Source: Thalassovita autumnalis
Lineage (GTDB): Bacteria; Pseudomonadota; Alphaproteobacteria; Rhodobacterales; Rhodobacteraceae
NCBI RefSeq assembly: GCF_001458255.1
Contig: NZ_CYSB01000030.1
Coordinates: 186,001-250,000, forward strand
Length of the DNA: 64,000 nucleotides
Reading direction: 5' to 3'
In this document: positions 8,941-17,927 of the stretch, piece by piece
Layout of the letters: every line of letters starts with the position of its first letter
Numbering within the stretch: the first letter of the stretch is position 1
Position numbers and translations under genes: made by a program
Notes under the pieces: model-generated
The model's input: only the letters and a program-made list of their open reading frames with translations
What the model was told of the DNA's origin: nothing
The model's database searches: none

Positions 8941-9396
8941 TCAGAGTGTGGGCAGCGGCTCCGGCGCGCTGTCACGCAGTTTGGCCAAGAGCCGTTTCAA
9001 CTCCGCCTCTTCTTTGCTGCTCAACGCCTGACGCATCGTCTCGGCATTTTCCTGCGCATAGGGCGTGCACATGCGGATCAGATCACGGCCGGTGTCTGTC
9101 AGAACAACCTGACGGGTGCGCCGATCTTCGGTGCCCGAGGACCGCATCAACCAGCCCTCCTGCTCCATATGACGCAATGCGCGAGAGGTGGCTGTGCGGT
9201 CAATTCCGACAAAGTCAGCAATATCAGATGGTTGGCTGAGGTTCTCGTTGCCAATGGCCAGCAGGATACACCAGGTCGTCCGGGTCAGCCCCACCGGTTT
9301 TAACTTCTCATCCAACCGCCGTTCCTGCAGACGGGACGCGATCGAAAGATGATAGCCGAGGGAATGGTGCAATCTGTAACGTTTGGTCGTATCCAT
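8941..9396 (-). CDS. MarR-family transcriptional regulator
   Basis: A 151-residue winged-helix regulator. The recognition helix and wing are clear: DRTATSRALRHMEQEGW followed by EDRRTRQVVLTDTG, the MarR signature. The frame is open to 9534, but the ATG at 9396 (MDTTKRYRLHHSLGYHLS) starts at the conserved dimerisation helix and is preferred. Its ligand and targets are unknown. The nearest divergent gene is the HAD phosphatase at 9568, a possible target. Confidence 0.9.
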   Translation of the reverse strand: MDTTKRYRLHHSLGYHLSIASRLQERRLDEKLKPVGLTRTTWCILLAIGNENLSQPSDIADFVGIDRTATSRALRHMEQEGWLMRSSGTEDRRTRQVVLTDTGRDLIRMCTPYAQENAETMRQALSSKEEAELKRLLAKLRDSAPEPLPTL

Positions 9397-9567
9397 GGCT
9401 GAATCCGACCCTATGCCGCCGGTAAAGTCAAGCCGCGGATCGGGCAGGGGCGATCCGATGTTTTCCACTCTTGCCATAGGTTTGGGCAACCGGCAGGGTC
9501 TGGCCTGAGGGTGATCGCCGGGACTTGTGGCCATGGCGGCAGAATTAGAAAGTTAAGGGCAGGGCAG

Positions 9568-10266
9568 ATGAAGATTGATGGGATCCTTTTTGACAAGGAC
9601 GGCACGCTGTTTGATTTCCGGGCCACCTGGGATGCCTGGGCGGCGCAGCTGATTGATGAATTGTCCGAAGGGAGCGCTGATCTTGCCGCGGCAATCGCGC
9701 ATCACATCGCCTTTGATCTGCCTACAGCGCAATTTCGACCCGAAAGCCCGGTGATTGCCGGAACTGGACGTGAGGCCGCGGAATGTGTGGCCCGCGCCAT
9801 GCCGGGCGTTGATCTTGATGCGCTGGAGGCACGGATGAATGCCAGCGCCGCAGCGGCCCCCCTGGCCCCCGCTGTTCCACTGTCGCCACTGCTTCAGTCG
9901 CTGGCTGCGCAGGGGCTTTCGCTGGGGGTGATGACCAATGACAGTGAGATGGGCGCACAGGCTCATCTGCGCGGCGCTGGGATCTTTGAACTGTTTGATT
10001 TCGTTGCCGGTTTTGACAGCGGCTATGGCGCCAAACCGGATGCGGCGCCGCTTTTGGCGTTTAGTGAGCGGATGCAATTGACCCCGGCGCGCGTGGCTAT
10101 GGTGGGCGACAGTGCCCATGATCTGATTGCTGGGCGTGCGGCTGGCATGGTGACCGTCGGCGTTTTAACCGGCATTGCCGAGGCCGCAGATCTGGCCCCA
10201 TTGGCGGATGTGGTGCTGCCTGACATTGGCCACCTGCCTGAATGGCTGAAGACCGCGTCGCACTAG
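9568..10266 (+). CDS. HAD-family phosphatase (Gph-like)
   Basis: A 232-residue haloacid-dehalogenase-type hydrolase. Motif I is FDKDGTLFDF (nucleophile and acid Asp), motif II the Thr of VMTND, motif III the Lys of GYGAKPDA and motif IV GDSAHDLIAG. The helical cap between motifs I and II fits the phosphoglycolate phosphatase group, but the substrate is not proven. The ATG at 9568 has AGGGCAG upstream and begins right at the fold; a start at 9511 would add 19 unlikely residues. Confidence 0.88.
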   Translation: MKIDGILFDKDGTLFDFRATWDAWAAQLIDELSEGSADLAAAIAHHIAFDLPTAQFRPESPVIAGTGREAAECVARAMPGVDLDALEARMNASAAAAPLAPAVPLSPLLQSLAAQGLSLGVMTNDSEMGAQAHLRGAGIFELFDFVAGFDSGYGAKPDAAPLLAFSERMQLTPARVAMVGDSAHDLIAGRAAGMVTVGVLTGIAEAADLAPLADVVLPDIGHLPEWLKTASH

Positions 10267-10294
10267 CCGCGGGCTACGGCTGTTTCACATCCCA

Positions 10295-10320
10295 AAACCG
10301 CCGCGCAAACGCGGTTTCTT
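10295..10320 (+). terminator. Probable terminator after HAD gene
   Basis: AAACCGC at 10295-10301 pairs with GCGGTTT at 10311-10317, followed by a short TTCTT stretch. It lies 28 bases after the HAD stop codon. Confidence 0.5.
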
Positions 10321-10554
10321 GGCAGTGTAAACCATTTGTTAACCTTTTGAGCGCAGCCTAATCGCGGAATTGGCGCTGGGGCTGGGTTCACTCGTCCTCG
10401 TCCGTAGCGTTGATAGCTTTTTCGCTGGGTCTTTGGCCTTTGTCGGGATTTTCCCGCGGAGGCCGTTGCCTTGGGAACTGCGGCCGTCTTTTGACCGCCG
10501 TTGGATAGGGGGCTGTTCTGCTCAGCGTCAAACGCGCGGTTTTGGGGATTTGAA

Positions 10555-11820
10555 ATGGACGATTCGGGGCATGATATTGCGATCTTGTCCGTTGCGCAGG
10601 GCAGTGATGAACCATGTCAGCCTATGGGCGCGGCAGCTGGGGAAACTGTTGGTGTTGCACGATCTGTGCAGGTAAATCGGGCGATACCGTCGGTACGCTT
10701 GGATAATAGCGTCGATCATTCAGGCGCTGCGTTTGTCCATCCGGGGGATGTTCCGCCGGGTGCCCGGCCGCGATCGAGTATAGGATCAGACATTTCTGCA
10801 GATGGCGTTGACAGCAAAGTGTCATCTGTTGGGGCGCGCGCCTCGCAGCCCCCAATAGAACTGTGGCAAACCTTCTCTGCTATTATGCCTCTATTTGTGT
10901 TTGTTGATGCGGCCGGGCGCATCAGGCAGATCGGGCCAACGCTTGAGAAGGTCCTGCCCGGGGCGGCACAGCGTTGCGATGCTTTTGCGCAGCATTTCGC
11001 ACCCAAATACCCGCAGCGTCATGCGGTGGATCAATTTAGGGACCTAGCCCCCGGCAGCACGCTCCACCTGTGTCTGCGATCTTACCCGCAGATCGGTTTG
11101 CGCGCAGTTGTGTCGCCCATGGCGGGCGGCACGCTTCTGAATGTCTCATTTGGTGCCTCGATTGCCGAAGCCATGCGTTGTTTGGATCTACGGCTCACCG
11201 ATTTCCCCGCGACCGAACTGGCTGTCGATATGCTCTATCAGCTGGAGGCGAAATCCGCTGCGATGGCCGCCAGCCTGCGCTTGGCGCAACAGATGCGCGG
11301 CGCGCGGGACGCGGCCGAGGAGCGCGCGACCACCGACAGCCTGACCGGTTTGGGCAACAGACGCGCGTTTGAGGATCAGTTGAACAGGCTGTGCTCCAAT
11401 GGGGACCCGTTTTCCTTGATGTTGTTGGACCTTGATCATTTCAAACAGGTCAATGACCGGCTGGGGCATCCCGGTGGTGACTATGTTTTGCAGCAGGTTG
11501 CCGTGATTTTGCGCCAAGAACTGCGCCAAGAGGATACCATTGTGCGTTTGGGGGGCGATGAATTTGCCGTTATTTTGAATGATATAGCTAACCGAAAAAG
11601 GCTGCGCCGCATCGCCGTACGGCTGAAAACCCGGCTGCAGGGGCAGATGTCATTTGAAGGCCAAAACTGCCGAGTTTCTGCGAGCTTTGGCCTGTTGTGC
11701 TCTTGCGATGTGGATGTTGCTCACCCGCAGCAGATGCTCGTTGATGCAGATCGCGCGCTTTATGCCAGCAAACGGGCTGGGCGCGGGCGGGTGACGTTTC
11801 ATAAACGGGAAATTGTGTAA
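10555..11820 (+). CDS. Diguanylate cyclase with HNOBA-like N-terminal domain
   Basis: A 421-residue protein with a variable, probably disordered N-terminus (1-100), a domain from about 102 to 240 resembling the heme-NO-binding-associated (HNOBA) PAS-like fold, a coiled linker and a C-terminal GGDEF domain. The HNOBA resemblance rests on FVFVDAAGRIRQIGPTLEKV and on LRLTDFPATELAVDML before the coiled coil. The cyclase motif is LGGDEF, and RQED five residues upstream is a proper inhibitory site for c-di-GMP. Such proteins normally partner an H-NOX sensor, but none is encoded nearby. The ATG at 10555 is the likely start; a later start is possible because the first 100 residues are not conserved-looking. 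Confidence 0.83.
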   Translation: MDDSGHDIAILSVAQGSDEPCQPMGAAAGETVGVARSVQVNRAIPSVRLDNSVDHSGAAFVHPGDVPPGARPRSSIGSDISADGVDSKVSSVGARASQPPIELWQTFSAIMPLFVFVDAAGRIRQIGPTLEKVLPGAAQRCDAFAQHFAPKYPQRHAVDQFRDLAPGSTLHLCLRSYPQIGLRAVVSPMAGGTLLNVSFGASIAEAMRCLDLRLTDFPATELAVDMLYQLEAKSAAMAASLRLAQQMRGARDAAEERATTDSLTGLGNRRAFEDQLNRLCSNGDPFSLMLLDLDHFKQVNDRLGHPGGDYVLQQVAVILRQELRQEDTIVRLGGDEFAVILNDIANRKRLRRIAVRLKTRLQGQMSFEGQNCRVSASFGLLCSCDVDVAHPQQMLVDADRALYASKRAGRGRVTFHKREIV

Positions 11821-11845
11821 CGGGTGAGCCGGCACCCAAAACTTA

Positions 11846-11874
11846 TATCGCCCGGCTAAAGGGACCGGGCGATA
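11846..11874. terminator. Perfect inverted repeat between convergent genes
   Basis: TATCGCCCGG (11846-11855) and CCGGGCGATA (11865-11874) form a perfect 10-bp stem with a 9-base loop between the GGDEF gene and the convergent Ala/Glu-rich gene. There is no long T-run, but its location and stem strength suggest a bidirectional terminator. Confidence 0.55.
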
Positions 11875-11903
11875 GCGACGTTACTGTAATATGGGCGCTG
11901 TGA

Positions 11904-14225
11904 TTAGCCCGCAGCACGCTGATCGGGCTTGAAGCCAATCTGGTCGGACACGGTAAAGCGCCCGCCCTGCAGCTTTTCGATTTTGCCGTCACGCAGCAGT
12001 TGCCCGAAGGAGCGCAACCCGTCTTCGCGGCTGAATTCCAGCGTTTCGATCTGGCGTGCTTTCTTCATCAGCTGAGGGCGCGAAAACTGTTCGAGACCTT
12101 CCACGTGGGACAGGTAGGATGCCGCAGCTTCCAGTAGGTCCGGCAGCTCCTCGGCGCCGACGCTTTCGGCAAATTCGGCGAAGCTGCCAAACTCTTCGGT
12201 CACGCTCGGTTCTGCAACGGCGGCGGGGCGGATGCGGCGGGGACGGACCGGTGCAACTGCTGCCTCAGCAACCGGGGCTGGCGTGTCAACGCGTTGTTCC
12301 GCAACAAGTTTCAACGGCGCGGGGCGATCCCCACGGGCCGCGCTTGCCGCACCCGGACGATGCGGGCGCACCACGTCATTCAGGTCCTCACGATAGGCTT
12401 CGGTATCTGCGCCACCCGCGTTCAAGGCGCCACCTGCGTCACTTTCGGCGCGGGTGGCCTGAACGGCGGCACGCAGATGGGCGATGGCGTTGCGGCGGTG
12501 TGAACCTTCGGGGTTGTCCATTTCGGACACGGTTTTTTCCATCAGCCGCGAGACATCGGCCTCTTCGGCTTCGTCAGCAAAGATTGAGCGGACATCGCCA
12601 GGCTCCATCTCTTCATCGGGTGCGTCGCTGAACTCGGCTTCCACCTCGGCCAGTTCCCGCAGCAGGTCCGCTTCTTCCTCGGCGCTTAGCGAACCTTCGT
12701 CAGTTGCCGGGGCCTCTGGCATAACGGCAGCGGGTTCAGCGACCTCAGCCGCGGACTGTGCGGCCTCATAGTCGCTGCGCTTCATTTTGATGACGCGGAC
12801 GGGACGCACCGGGCGCACGGGGCGAACAGGCGCCGGCGCGGCATCTTCTACCGGCGTTTCCTCAGCGGTGTCCTGTGCTGCTTCAACCGTGTCCTGCGGT
12901 GCCTCGGCAATCTCTTCGAGGGCCACCTCAGCTTCAACATCAGACACGCTCACCGGTTTGGCAACAGGTTCTTCGGCCTTGACCTCTTCCTCAACCTCCG
13001 CCGCGATTTCTTCGGCTTCGGCTTCGGCTTCGGCTTCGGCTTCGGCTTCGGCTTCGGCTTCGGCTTCGGCTTCGGTGTTTTCAGCATCCCGTACCGCAGC
13101 AAGGATCGCGTCGAAATCGTCCTCGGCCTCTGCGGCGGTTTCATCCGAAACCTCGATCCGGGTCTCCTCGATCTCGGGCGCAGCCTCCGGCTCGACGGCC
13201 GCCACTTCAGGGACTTGCGTGTTGTTCAATTCGGCCACGGCGGCCAGAACTGCGGCATCTACGTCGCTGCCGGCGGGATCAGCGGCCAGCGCCTCTTCAA
13301 GTTCAGCCATTGGGGCGGCTTCGCTGGTGATTTCCTCGAGGGGCTCTTCCTCAGCGATTTCGGCTTCGATCTCTTCTGATTGCGCTTCTTCGGCAGCCAC
13401 AGCAACTTCTTCCGCTTCAGCAACAGCTTCCTCAGCCGGCGCGACCTCCGGAACGTCTGCTGCAGGTGCGGGATCTGCCGCCTCAATTTCAGCCGCCACA
13501 GCGGGGGCTTCGATGGCAGCCTCGTCAGCGGCGGCGTCCTCTGCCGGCGCGGCGACCACGTCAGGCGTTTCGGCTTCGGCGGCATCTGCCTCAATCTCAG
13601 GCGCGGCCTCCGGCTCTGGTTCAACCTCTGCGGCAGGGGCGGTCAGTTCAGCATCAAGCACCTGATCCAAAGCGCCATCCAGCGCCTCATCCAGATCGCC
13701 GGTCATTTCTTCGGCGTGCTGATCTTCGGAGTAGTTGGGGGCTGCGGCCTCGGTGTTGCGGGACACCACGGCGCGGATGCGCTGCAGTTTGGCGGCAACG
13801 CTGTCATCGATGGCCGGTGCGTCAGTGTTATCGTCAGCCACCTCAATAGGTGCGGCAACAGCCGGAGTGGTTTCAACAGGTTCGACAACAGCGGCAGGGG
13901 CAGCAGGCGCTGGAGCGGTAACGGGTGCGGTGACTGGGGCAGCAGCAGGTGGCGTGGCAGGGGCAGCGCTGTCGGCAGCACGCAGGTGAATTGTGCCCTC
14001 ATCCTGGCGGGCGACAACCTGGCGGGCGATTTCGCGCTCAGCGATCCGGGCCAGCATTTCGGCATCCGGGGTCGGGGGCTCTGCACCGAAATAGCGGTCA
14101 TCGGCGGCCAAATCACGGAAATACTCCGCAATGGACTTCATTGTGTCAAAAGAGTCGTCGAAGCCTTCCAGCGTGCAGGAAAACGTCCCGTAGGAGACTG
14201 TCAGTACTTTGTTGTTCGTAACCAT
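11904..14225 (-). CDS. Large Ala/Glu-rich protein with conserved ends, unknown function
   Basis: A 773-residue, very acidic protein. The N-terminal 85 residues form a compact domain (VLTVSYGTFSCTLEGFDD, then FDTMKSIAEYFRDLAADDR). The centre (about 90-600) is low-complexity Ala/Glu/Val/Pro, including an (AE)n stretch and a PVRPVRPVRPVR patch. The last 100 residues look folded again (FGSFAEFAESVGAEELPDLL, then a helical segment ending in a possible winged helix). No signal peptide or membrane segment is seen. The frame is open to 14282, but the ATG at 14225 begins the conserved domain. Relatives in this group are, as I recall, uninformatively or doubtfully named; I assign no function. Confidence 0.8.
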   Translation of the reverse strand: MVTNNKVLTVSYGTFSCTLEGFDDSFDTMKSIAEYFRDLAADDRYFGAEPPTPDAEMLARIAEREIARQVVARQDEGTIHLRAADSAAPATPPAAAPVTAPVTAPAPAAPAAVVEPVETTPAVAAPIEVADDNTDAPAIDDSVAAKLQRIRAVVSRNTEAAAPNYSEDQHAEEMTGDLDEALDGALDQVLDAELTAPAAEVEPEPEAAPEIEADAAEAETPDVVAAPAEDAAADEAAIEAPAVAAEIEAADPAPAADVPEVAPAEEAVAEAEEVAVAAEEAQSEEIEAEIAEEEPLEEITSEAAPMAELEEALAADPAGSDVDAAVLAAVAELNNTQVPEVAAVEPEAAPEIEETRIEVSDETAAEAEDDFDAILAAVRDAENTEAEAEAEAEAEAEAEAEAEAEEIAAEVEEEVKAEEPVAKPVSVSDVEAEVALEEIAEAPQDTVEAAQDTAEETPVEDAAPAPVRPVRPVRPVRVIKMKRSDYEAAQSAAEVAEPAAVMPEAPATDEGSLSAEEEADLLRELAEVEAEFSDAPDEEMEPGDVRSIFADEAEEADVSRLMEKTVSEMDNPEGSHRRNAIAHLRAAVQATRAESDAGGALNAGGADTEAYREDLNDVVRPHRPGAASAARGDRPAPLKLVAEQRVDTPAPVAEAAVAPVRPRRIRPAAVAEPSVTEEFGSFAEFAESVGAEELPDLLEAAASYLSHVEGLEQFSRPQLMKKARQIETLEFSREDGLRSFGQLLRDGKIEKLQGGRFTVSDQIGFKPDQRAAG
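13011..13075. repeat. Tandem hexanucleotide repeat (TTCGGC)n inside a coding region
   Basis: Almost eleven perfect copies of TTCGGC, read on the minus strand as GCCGAA and encoding alternating Ala-Glu. The unit length is a multiple of three, so changes in copy number alter protein length without breaking the frame. Confidence 0.93.
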
Positions 14226-14407
14226 TGTAAACTCGCCTTTCCTTGCCTCTGGCTGCCATGACGCCCGTAAAAACAGGGACATGTTTCGCGTCTAAGGGTG
14301 CTGTTTACCAAGTGTATCCCGCCAAAAGGTGAACGAATCTTGGAAAATAACTGTATCATTTTGTGACCATATTGTGGTCTCCTTCCAAAAACGGCAGATA
14401 TTGCCAC

Positions 14408-15121
14408 ATGTTGAACAAGATTGTGCATTCGGTCGCGCCGGTGACCCTGCTGGGGGCTGGAGATGCCTCGCAAGAGGTGTTGCAGACGGCGTTGGCCATC
14501 GGGCCAGAATTGATCTGCGCCGACGGCGGGGCGGACCACGCATTGGCCTTTGGGCTGTCGCCGGAGGCGGTGATCGGGGACCTCGACAGCCTGTCTGAGG
14601 CAACCCGCGCGGCGCTGCCCCAGAATGTGATCCACGCCATTCCCGAACAGGACAGCACCGATTTTGACAAGGCGTTGCGCAGTATTGCCGCGCCTTTGGT
14701 TCTGGGGGTTGGGTTTGATGGCAGCCGGATTGATCATCATCTGGCGGCCCTTCATGTGTTGCTGGCCCGGCCTGATCAGCGCTGTATTTTGCTGTCAGAG
14801 GAGCAGATCACCTTCCTCGCGCCGCCGCATCTGCAATTGGATCTGCCGGTGGGGATGCTGGTGTCCCTGTTCCCAATGGGGGCCGTGACCGGCCGCTCCG
14901 AAGGGCTGCGTTGGCCTATCGAAGGGCTAAAATTTGCCCCGGACAGCAAGATCGGCACCTCAAATGAGGTCAGCCCTCAGGGGGCTGACGCGATGACTAC
15001 GCCTGTGCAGCTGCAGTTCGATCAGCCGCAGATGCTGGTTATTCTGCCGCGGGCGGCGCTGGCGGCGTCTGTTGCAGGGCTGAGCGCTGCATTCGTTGGG
15101 TGGCCTGCTCGCGCAGAATAA
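14408..15121 (+). CDS. thiN: Thiamine diphosphokinase
   Basis: A 237-residue enzyme that transfers pyrophosphate from ATP to thiamine to give thiamine diphosphate. The substrate and metal motifs are CADGGADHAL, GDLDSL and QDSTDFDKAL, in the right order for thiamine pyrophosphokinase. The C-terminal beta-sandwich includes GAVTGRSEGLRWPIEGL. The ATG at 14408 is preferred; an in-frame start at 14363 adds 15 residues without resemblance. It is divergent from the Ala/Glu-rich gene, and its last 83 bases overlap the convergent DMT transporter gene. Confidence 0.92.
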   Translation: MLNKIVHSVAPVTLLGAGDASQEVLQTALAIGPELICADGGADHALAFGLSPEAVIGDLDSLSEATRAALPQNVIHAIPEQDSTDFDKALRSIAAPLVLGVGFDGSRIDHHLAALHVLLARPDQRCILLSEEQITFLAPPHLQLDLPVGMLVSLFPMGAVTGRSEGLRWPIEGLKFAPDSKIGTSNEVSPQGADAMTTPVQLQFDQPQMLVILPRAALAASVAGLSAAFVGWPARAE

Positions 15122-15998
15122 TATAGAGGCCGGCAGCCAGTGTGATCAGGATACCAATGGCGGCCAGACCGTTGGGCAGATCCGCAAAGATCAGCCAGCC
15201 GATGGCGGTGGCAAAGGGGATTTCCAGATATTGCATCGGCGCCAGCGTGGTCGACGGGGCGTAGCGCAGCGACCAGGTCATCATCAGATGTGCCAGCGTC
15301 CCGACGGAGCCGATGGCGACGATCAGCCAGGCCTCCTCCGCGGTGGGCATGGCTAACTGCAGCCCCGGCCATTCCAGCATGTGACCGATGACCATCAACG
15401 GCAGCAGCGCCACCGTGGCAATGGTGCCTGAAACCGCCTGCAGGCTGATCGGATCGGTCTCTTTGGCAATCTGGCGGGTCGCCAGCATGAACAGGGCAAA
15501 GACAACGGCCACGCCCAGCGGCAACATGGCCGGCCAGCCGACGGCAGCGAAACTGGGCTGGATCACCAACAACGTGCCGATGAACCCCACCACACAGGCG
15601 ATCAGGCGGCGGGGGCCGACCTGTTCGTTCAGAACATATTTGCCAAGCAGCAGCATGATGAAGGGCATGACAAATGCGATCGCCACCGCATCCGCCAGCG
15701 GCAGGTAGCCAAGGGCAGTGAACATCATGCCGATGCCCAGAATATGCAGCACTGTCCGCCAGACCACCAGACGCAGCACCCGGCCCCGTACCCGCCAGGG
15801 CCTATGTGTCGCGGCCACCATCGGGGCCAGGATCACCGCCTGAAACAGGAACCGCGCAAGGATCAGCATCCCCAGTGGCAATGCACCATAGAGCAGTTTT
15901 GCTAAGGCATCGCCCAAAGGTGCGGCCAGGCAGAAGCCCAGCATAAGTGTGATCCCAAGGAGCGGGCGGTCATGTGTGGTGGCTGGTGTCATTCGCAA
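15039..15998 (-). CDS. DMT-superfamily transporter (EamA domains)
   Basis: A 319-residue inner-membrane protein with ten predicted membrane segments in two EamA repeats (first repeat with ARFLFQAVILAPMV, second with YLEIPFATAIGWLIFADLP). The substrate is unknown. A second Met two codons in (15992) is an equally good start. The 3' end overlaps thiN on the opposite strand by 83 bases. L-serine dehydratase lies downstream of this gene's promoter region on the same strand, 148 bases away. Confidence 0.88.
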   Translation of the reverse strand: MRMTPATTHDRPLLGITLMLGFCLAAPLGDALAKLLYGALPLGMLILARFLFQAVILAPMVAATHRPWRVRGRVLRLVVWRTVLHILGIGMMFTALGYLPLADAVAIAFVMPFIMLLLGKYVLNEQVGPRRLIACVVGFIGTLLVIQPSFAAVGWPAMLPLGVAVVFALFMLATRQIAKETDPISLQAVSGTIATVALLPLMVIGHMLEWPGLQLAMPTAEEAWLIVAIGSVGTLAHLMMTWSLRYAPSTTLAPMQYLEIPFATAIGWLIFADLPNGLAAIGILITLAAGLYIILREQATQRMQRSALQQTPPAPPAAE

Positions 15999-16146
15999 GA
16001 GGTTTCACGGATCGCGTGCATTGGCAATGGGGCGATGGCAAAAGACTTTTGCGTGCTCGGCCTGGCTCTGTTTGCGGCTCAGTCGGGGTGCAGCCAGCTG
16101 GGGCTGGCCGCATGAGTCTTAAATGTGTCGATCGCCCTTGCGGCCC

Positions 16147-17520
16147 TCAGCAGTTCGGCACGTTGACGGCCAGACCGCCCAGCGAGGTTTCTTTGTAGTG
16201 CTCGTGCATGTCGCGGCCGGTCTGGCGCATGGTCTCAATGGCAGCGTCCAGCGGTACGAAGTGATCGCCAGTGCCGCGCAGCGCGAGGGAGGCGGCCGAG
16301 ACCGCCTTGATGGCGCCCAGACCGTTGCGCTCGATACAAGGCACCTGCACCAACCCTTTGACCGGATCACAGGTCATGCCAAGGTGATGTTCCAGCGCAA
16401 TTTCAGCGGCGTTTTCCACCTGTTCCACCGTGCCGCCCAGCACGGCACACAGCCCCGCAGCAGCCATCGCCGCGGCGGAGCCCACTTCGGCCTGACACCC
16501 AGCTTCGGCACCTGAGATCGAGGCATTGTGTTTGATCAAGCCACCTATGGCGGCGGCGGTCAGCAGAAACTCGTCGATTTTGGTGGTGGAGGCACCGGGC
16601 ACATGGTCCAGCCAATAGCGGATCACAGCCGGCAGAACCCCGGCGGCGCCATTGGTTGGCGCGGTGACCACCTGACCGCCAGCGGCGTTTTCTTCATTCA
16701 CCGCCATTGCATAGGTGCTGATCCAGTCGTTGATGGTGTGTGGTGCGGTCAGGTTCATGCCACGTTCGGCCAGCAGCGCCTCATGAATGCCTTTGGCGCG
16801 GCGTTTCACTCGCAGGCCGCCAGGCAGTTCACCCTCATTGGTCAGGCCACGCTCGATGCAGCTGTCCATCACCTGCCAGAGCCGCGCCATGCCCTGTTTC
16901 AGGTTCTGGTGCCCACCGCGTGAGATTTCGTTGGCCTGTTTCATATGCGCGATGCTCTTACCCGAGGTGCGGGCCATTTCCATCATCTCATCGGCGGTTT
17001 TGAACGGGTAGGGGACCGGCGCGCCCTCGTCGGTGTTTTTGCCACCGGACAGTTCTGCCTCGGTCATCACAAAGCCGCCGCCGATCGAATAATAGGTTTC
17101 CTGCATAATGACGTCACCTTGGGCGTCGGTCGCCATCAGGATCATGCCATTGGCGTGACCTGCGAGGGCCGGGCCGAAATCAAACCGCAGGTCCTGTGCG
17201 GGATCAAAGCGCAGCGGCGGCAGACCTTCGGGGCAGACCTGACGGTCGCGGTTGATGGCCTCCAATGCCTCTTCGGCGGCGTCGTGATCGTAGGTGTCGG
17301 GTAGGAACCCGGCGAGGCCCAGAATCGTTGCGCGATCCGTGGCATGACCAACACCGGTAAAGGCCAGCGATCCATGCAGTGACGCCTTCACGCCATGCGG
17401 TTCAAAAGGAGCGGCGCGCATCTGGTCCAGAAACCGGGCCGCTGCCACCATGGGCCCCATGGTGTGAGAGGACGAGGGGCCGACCCCCACCTTGAACATG
17501 TCAAAGACGGACAGAAACAT
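16147..17520 (-). CDS. sdaA: L-serine ammonia-lyase (iron-sulfur type)
   Basis: A 457-residue single-chain L-serine dehydratase converting L-serine to pyruvate and ammonia. The N-terminal domain has [20 protein letters not shown] and the C-terminal domain holds the Cys residues that ligate the [4Fe-4S] cluster ([13 protein letters not shown] and [14 protein letters not shown]). Both halves are fused, as in E. coli SdaA. The start at 17520 gives [10 protein letters not shown], the normal N-terminus. It is divergent from rpiA across a 407-base region. Confidence 0.95.
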   Translation of the reverse strand: MFLSVFDMFKVGVGPSSSHTMGPMVAAARFLDQMRAAPFEPHGVKASLHGSLAFTGVGHATDRATILGLAGFLPDTYDHDAAEEALEAINRDRQVCPEGLPPLRFDPAQDLRFDFGPALAGHANGMILMATDAQGDVIMQETYYSIGGGFVMTEAELSGGKNTDEGAPVPYPFKTADEMMEMARTSGKSIAHMKQANEISRGGHQNLKQGMARLWQVMDSCIERGLTNEGELPGGLRVKRRAKGIHEALLAERGMNLTAPHTINDWISTYAMAVNEENAAGGQVVTAPTNGAAGVLPAVIRYWLDHVPGASTTKIDEFLLTAAAIGGLIKHNASISGAEAGCQAEVGSAAAMAAAGLCAVLGGTVEQVENAAEIALEHHLGMTCDPVKGLVQVPCIERNGLGAIKAVSAASLALRGTGDHFVPLDAAIETMRQTGRDMHEHYKETSLGGLAVNVPNC

Positions 17521-17927
17521 TTACGGGCTCACTCCTTCGAGGGATTTGCAGCGGTGGTCGGAACAGCACGGACAGCGGGTAAGCCCCGGCGTTTGGTCCG
17601 ATGCAGGGTGACCAAGCCGGGGCAGGAGTGCAAGCACATCGCCCCAGCCTGCCACAGCCGGTGAAAAGGCCGCGGCAGAGGGTCAAGCTGGGGCGGCGCG
17701 CTCTGCAGCGCAAAGGGGAGGATGTTGCGCAGTTCCATACTCCTAAGCTATTGACAGCCCCCGCTGGTGCCAGCCCAAATGCGACACAAAAGCCCGCAAT
17801 GGCGGAGCTAGAGGCGAAACTTGCACCGGTTTGCGGCAGAGTGATGGGAATTGCCCCTCGCTTGCGGCGCATATTCGACCTATAAGCGACGGGAATTGCA
17901 CCCATTCCCCAGCACGGAGGAGGCCTG
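17521..17927 (+). other. Divergent promoter region, no gene recognised
   Basis: About 400 bases between sdaA (minus) and rpiA (plus). Short frames exist on both strands but none looks like a known protein. GGGAATTGC occurs twice in direct orientation (about 17848 and 17890), which could be a regulator half-site or chance. The rpiA ribosome-binding site (GGAGGAGG) is at 17917-17924. Confidence 0.45.

Noticed and set aside
13011-13075. Tandem repeats as CRISPR
   Set aside because: Units are 6 bases without spacers and lie within a coding frame.
12787-13665. Ser/Ala-rich plus-strand frame opposite the Ala/Glu-rich protein
   Set aside because: Product of the same low-complexity repeat read backwards; the minus-strand frame has folded conserved ends, this one has none.
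17529-17738. 69-codon minus-strand frame upstream of rpiA
   Set aside because: No family resemblance and lies in a promoter region; not supported as a gene.
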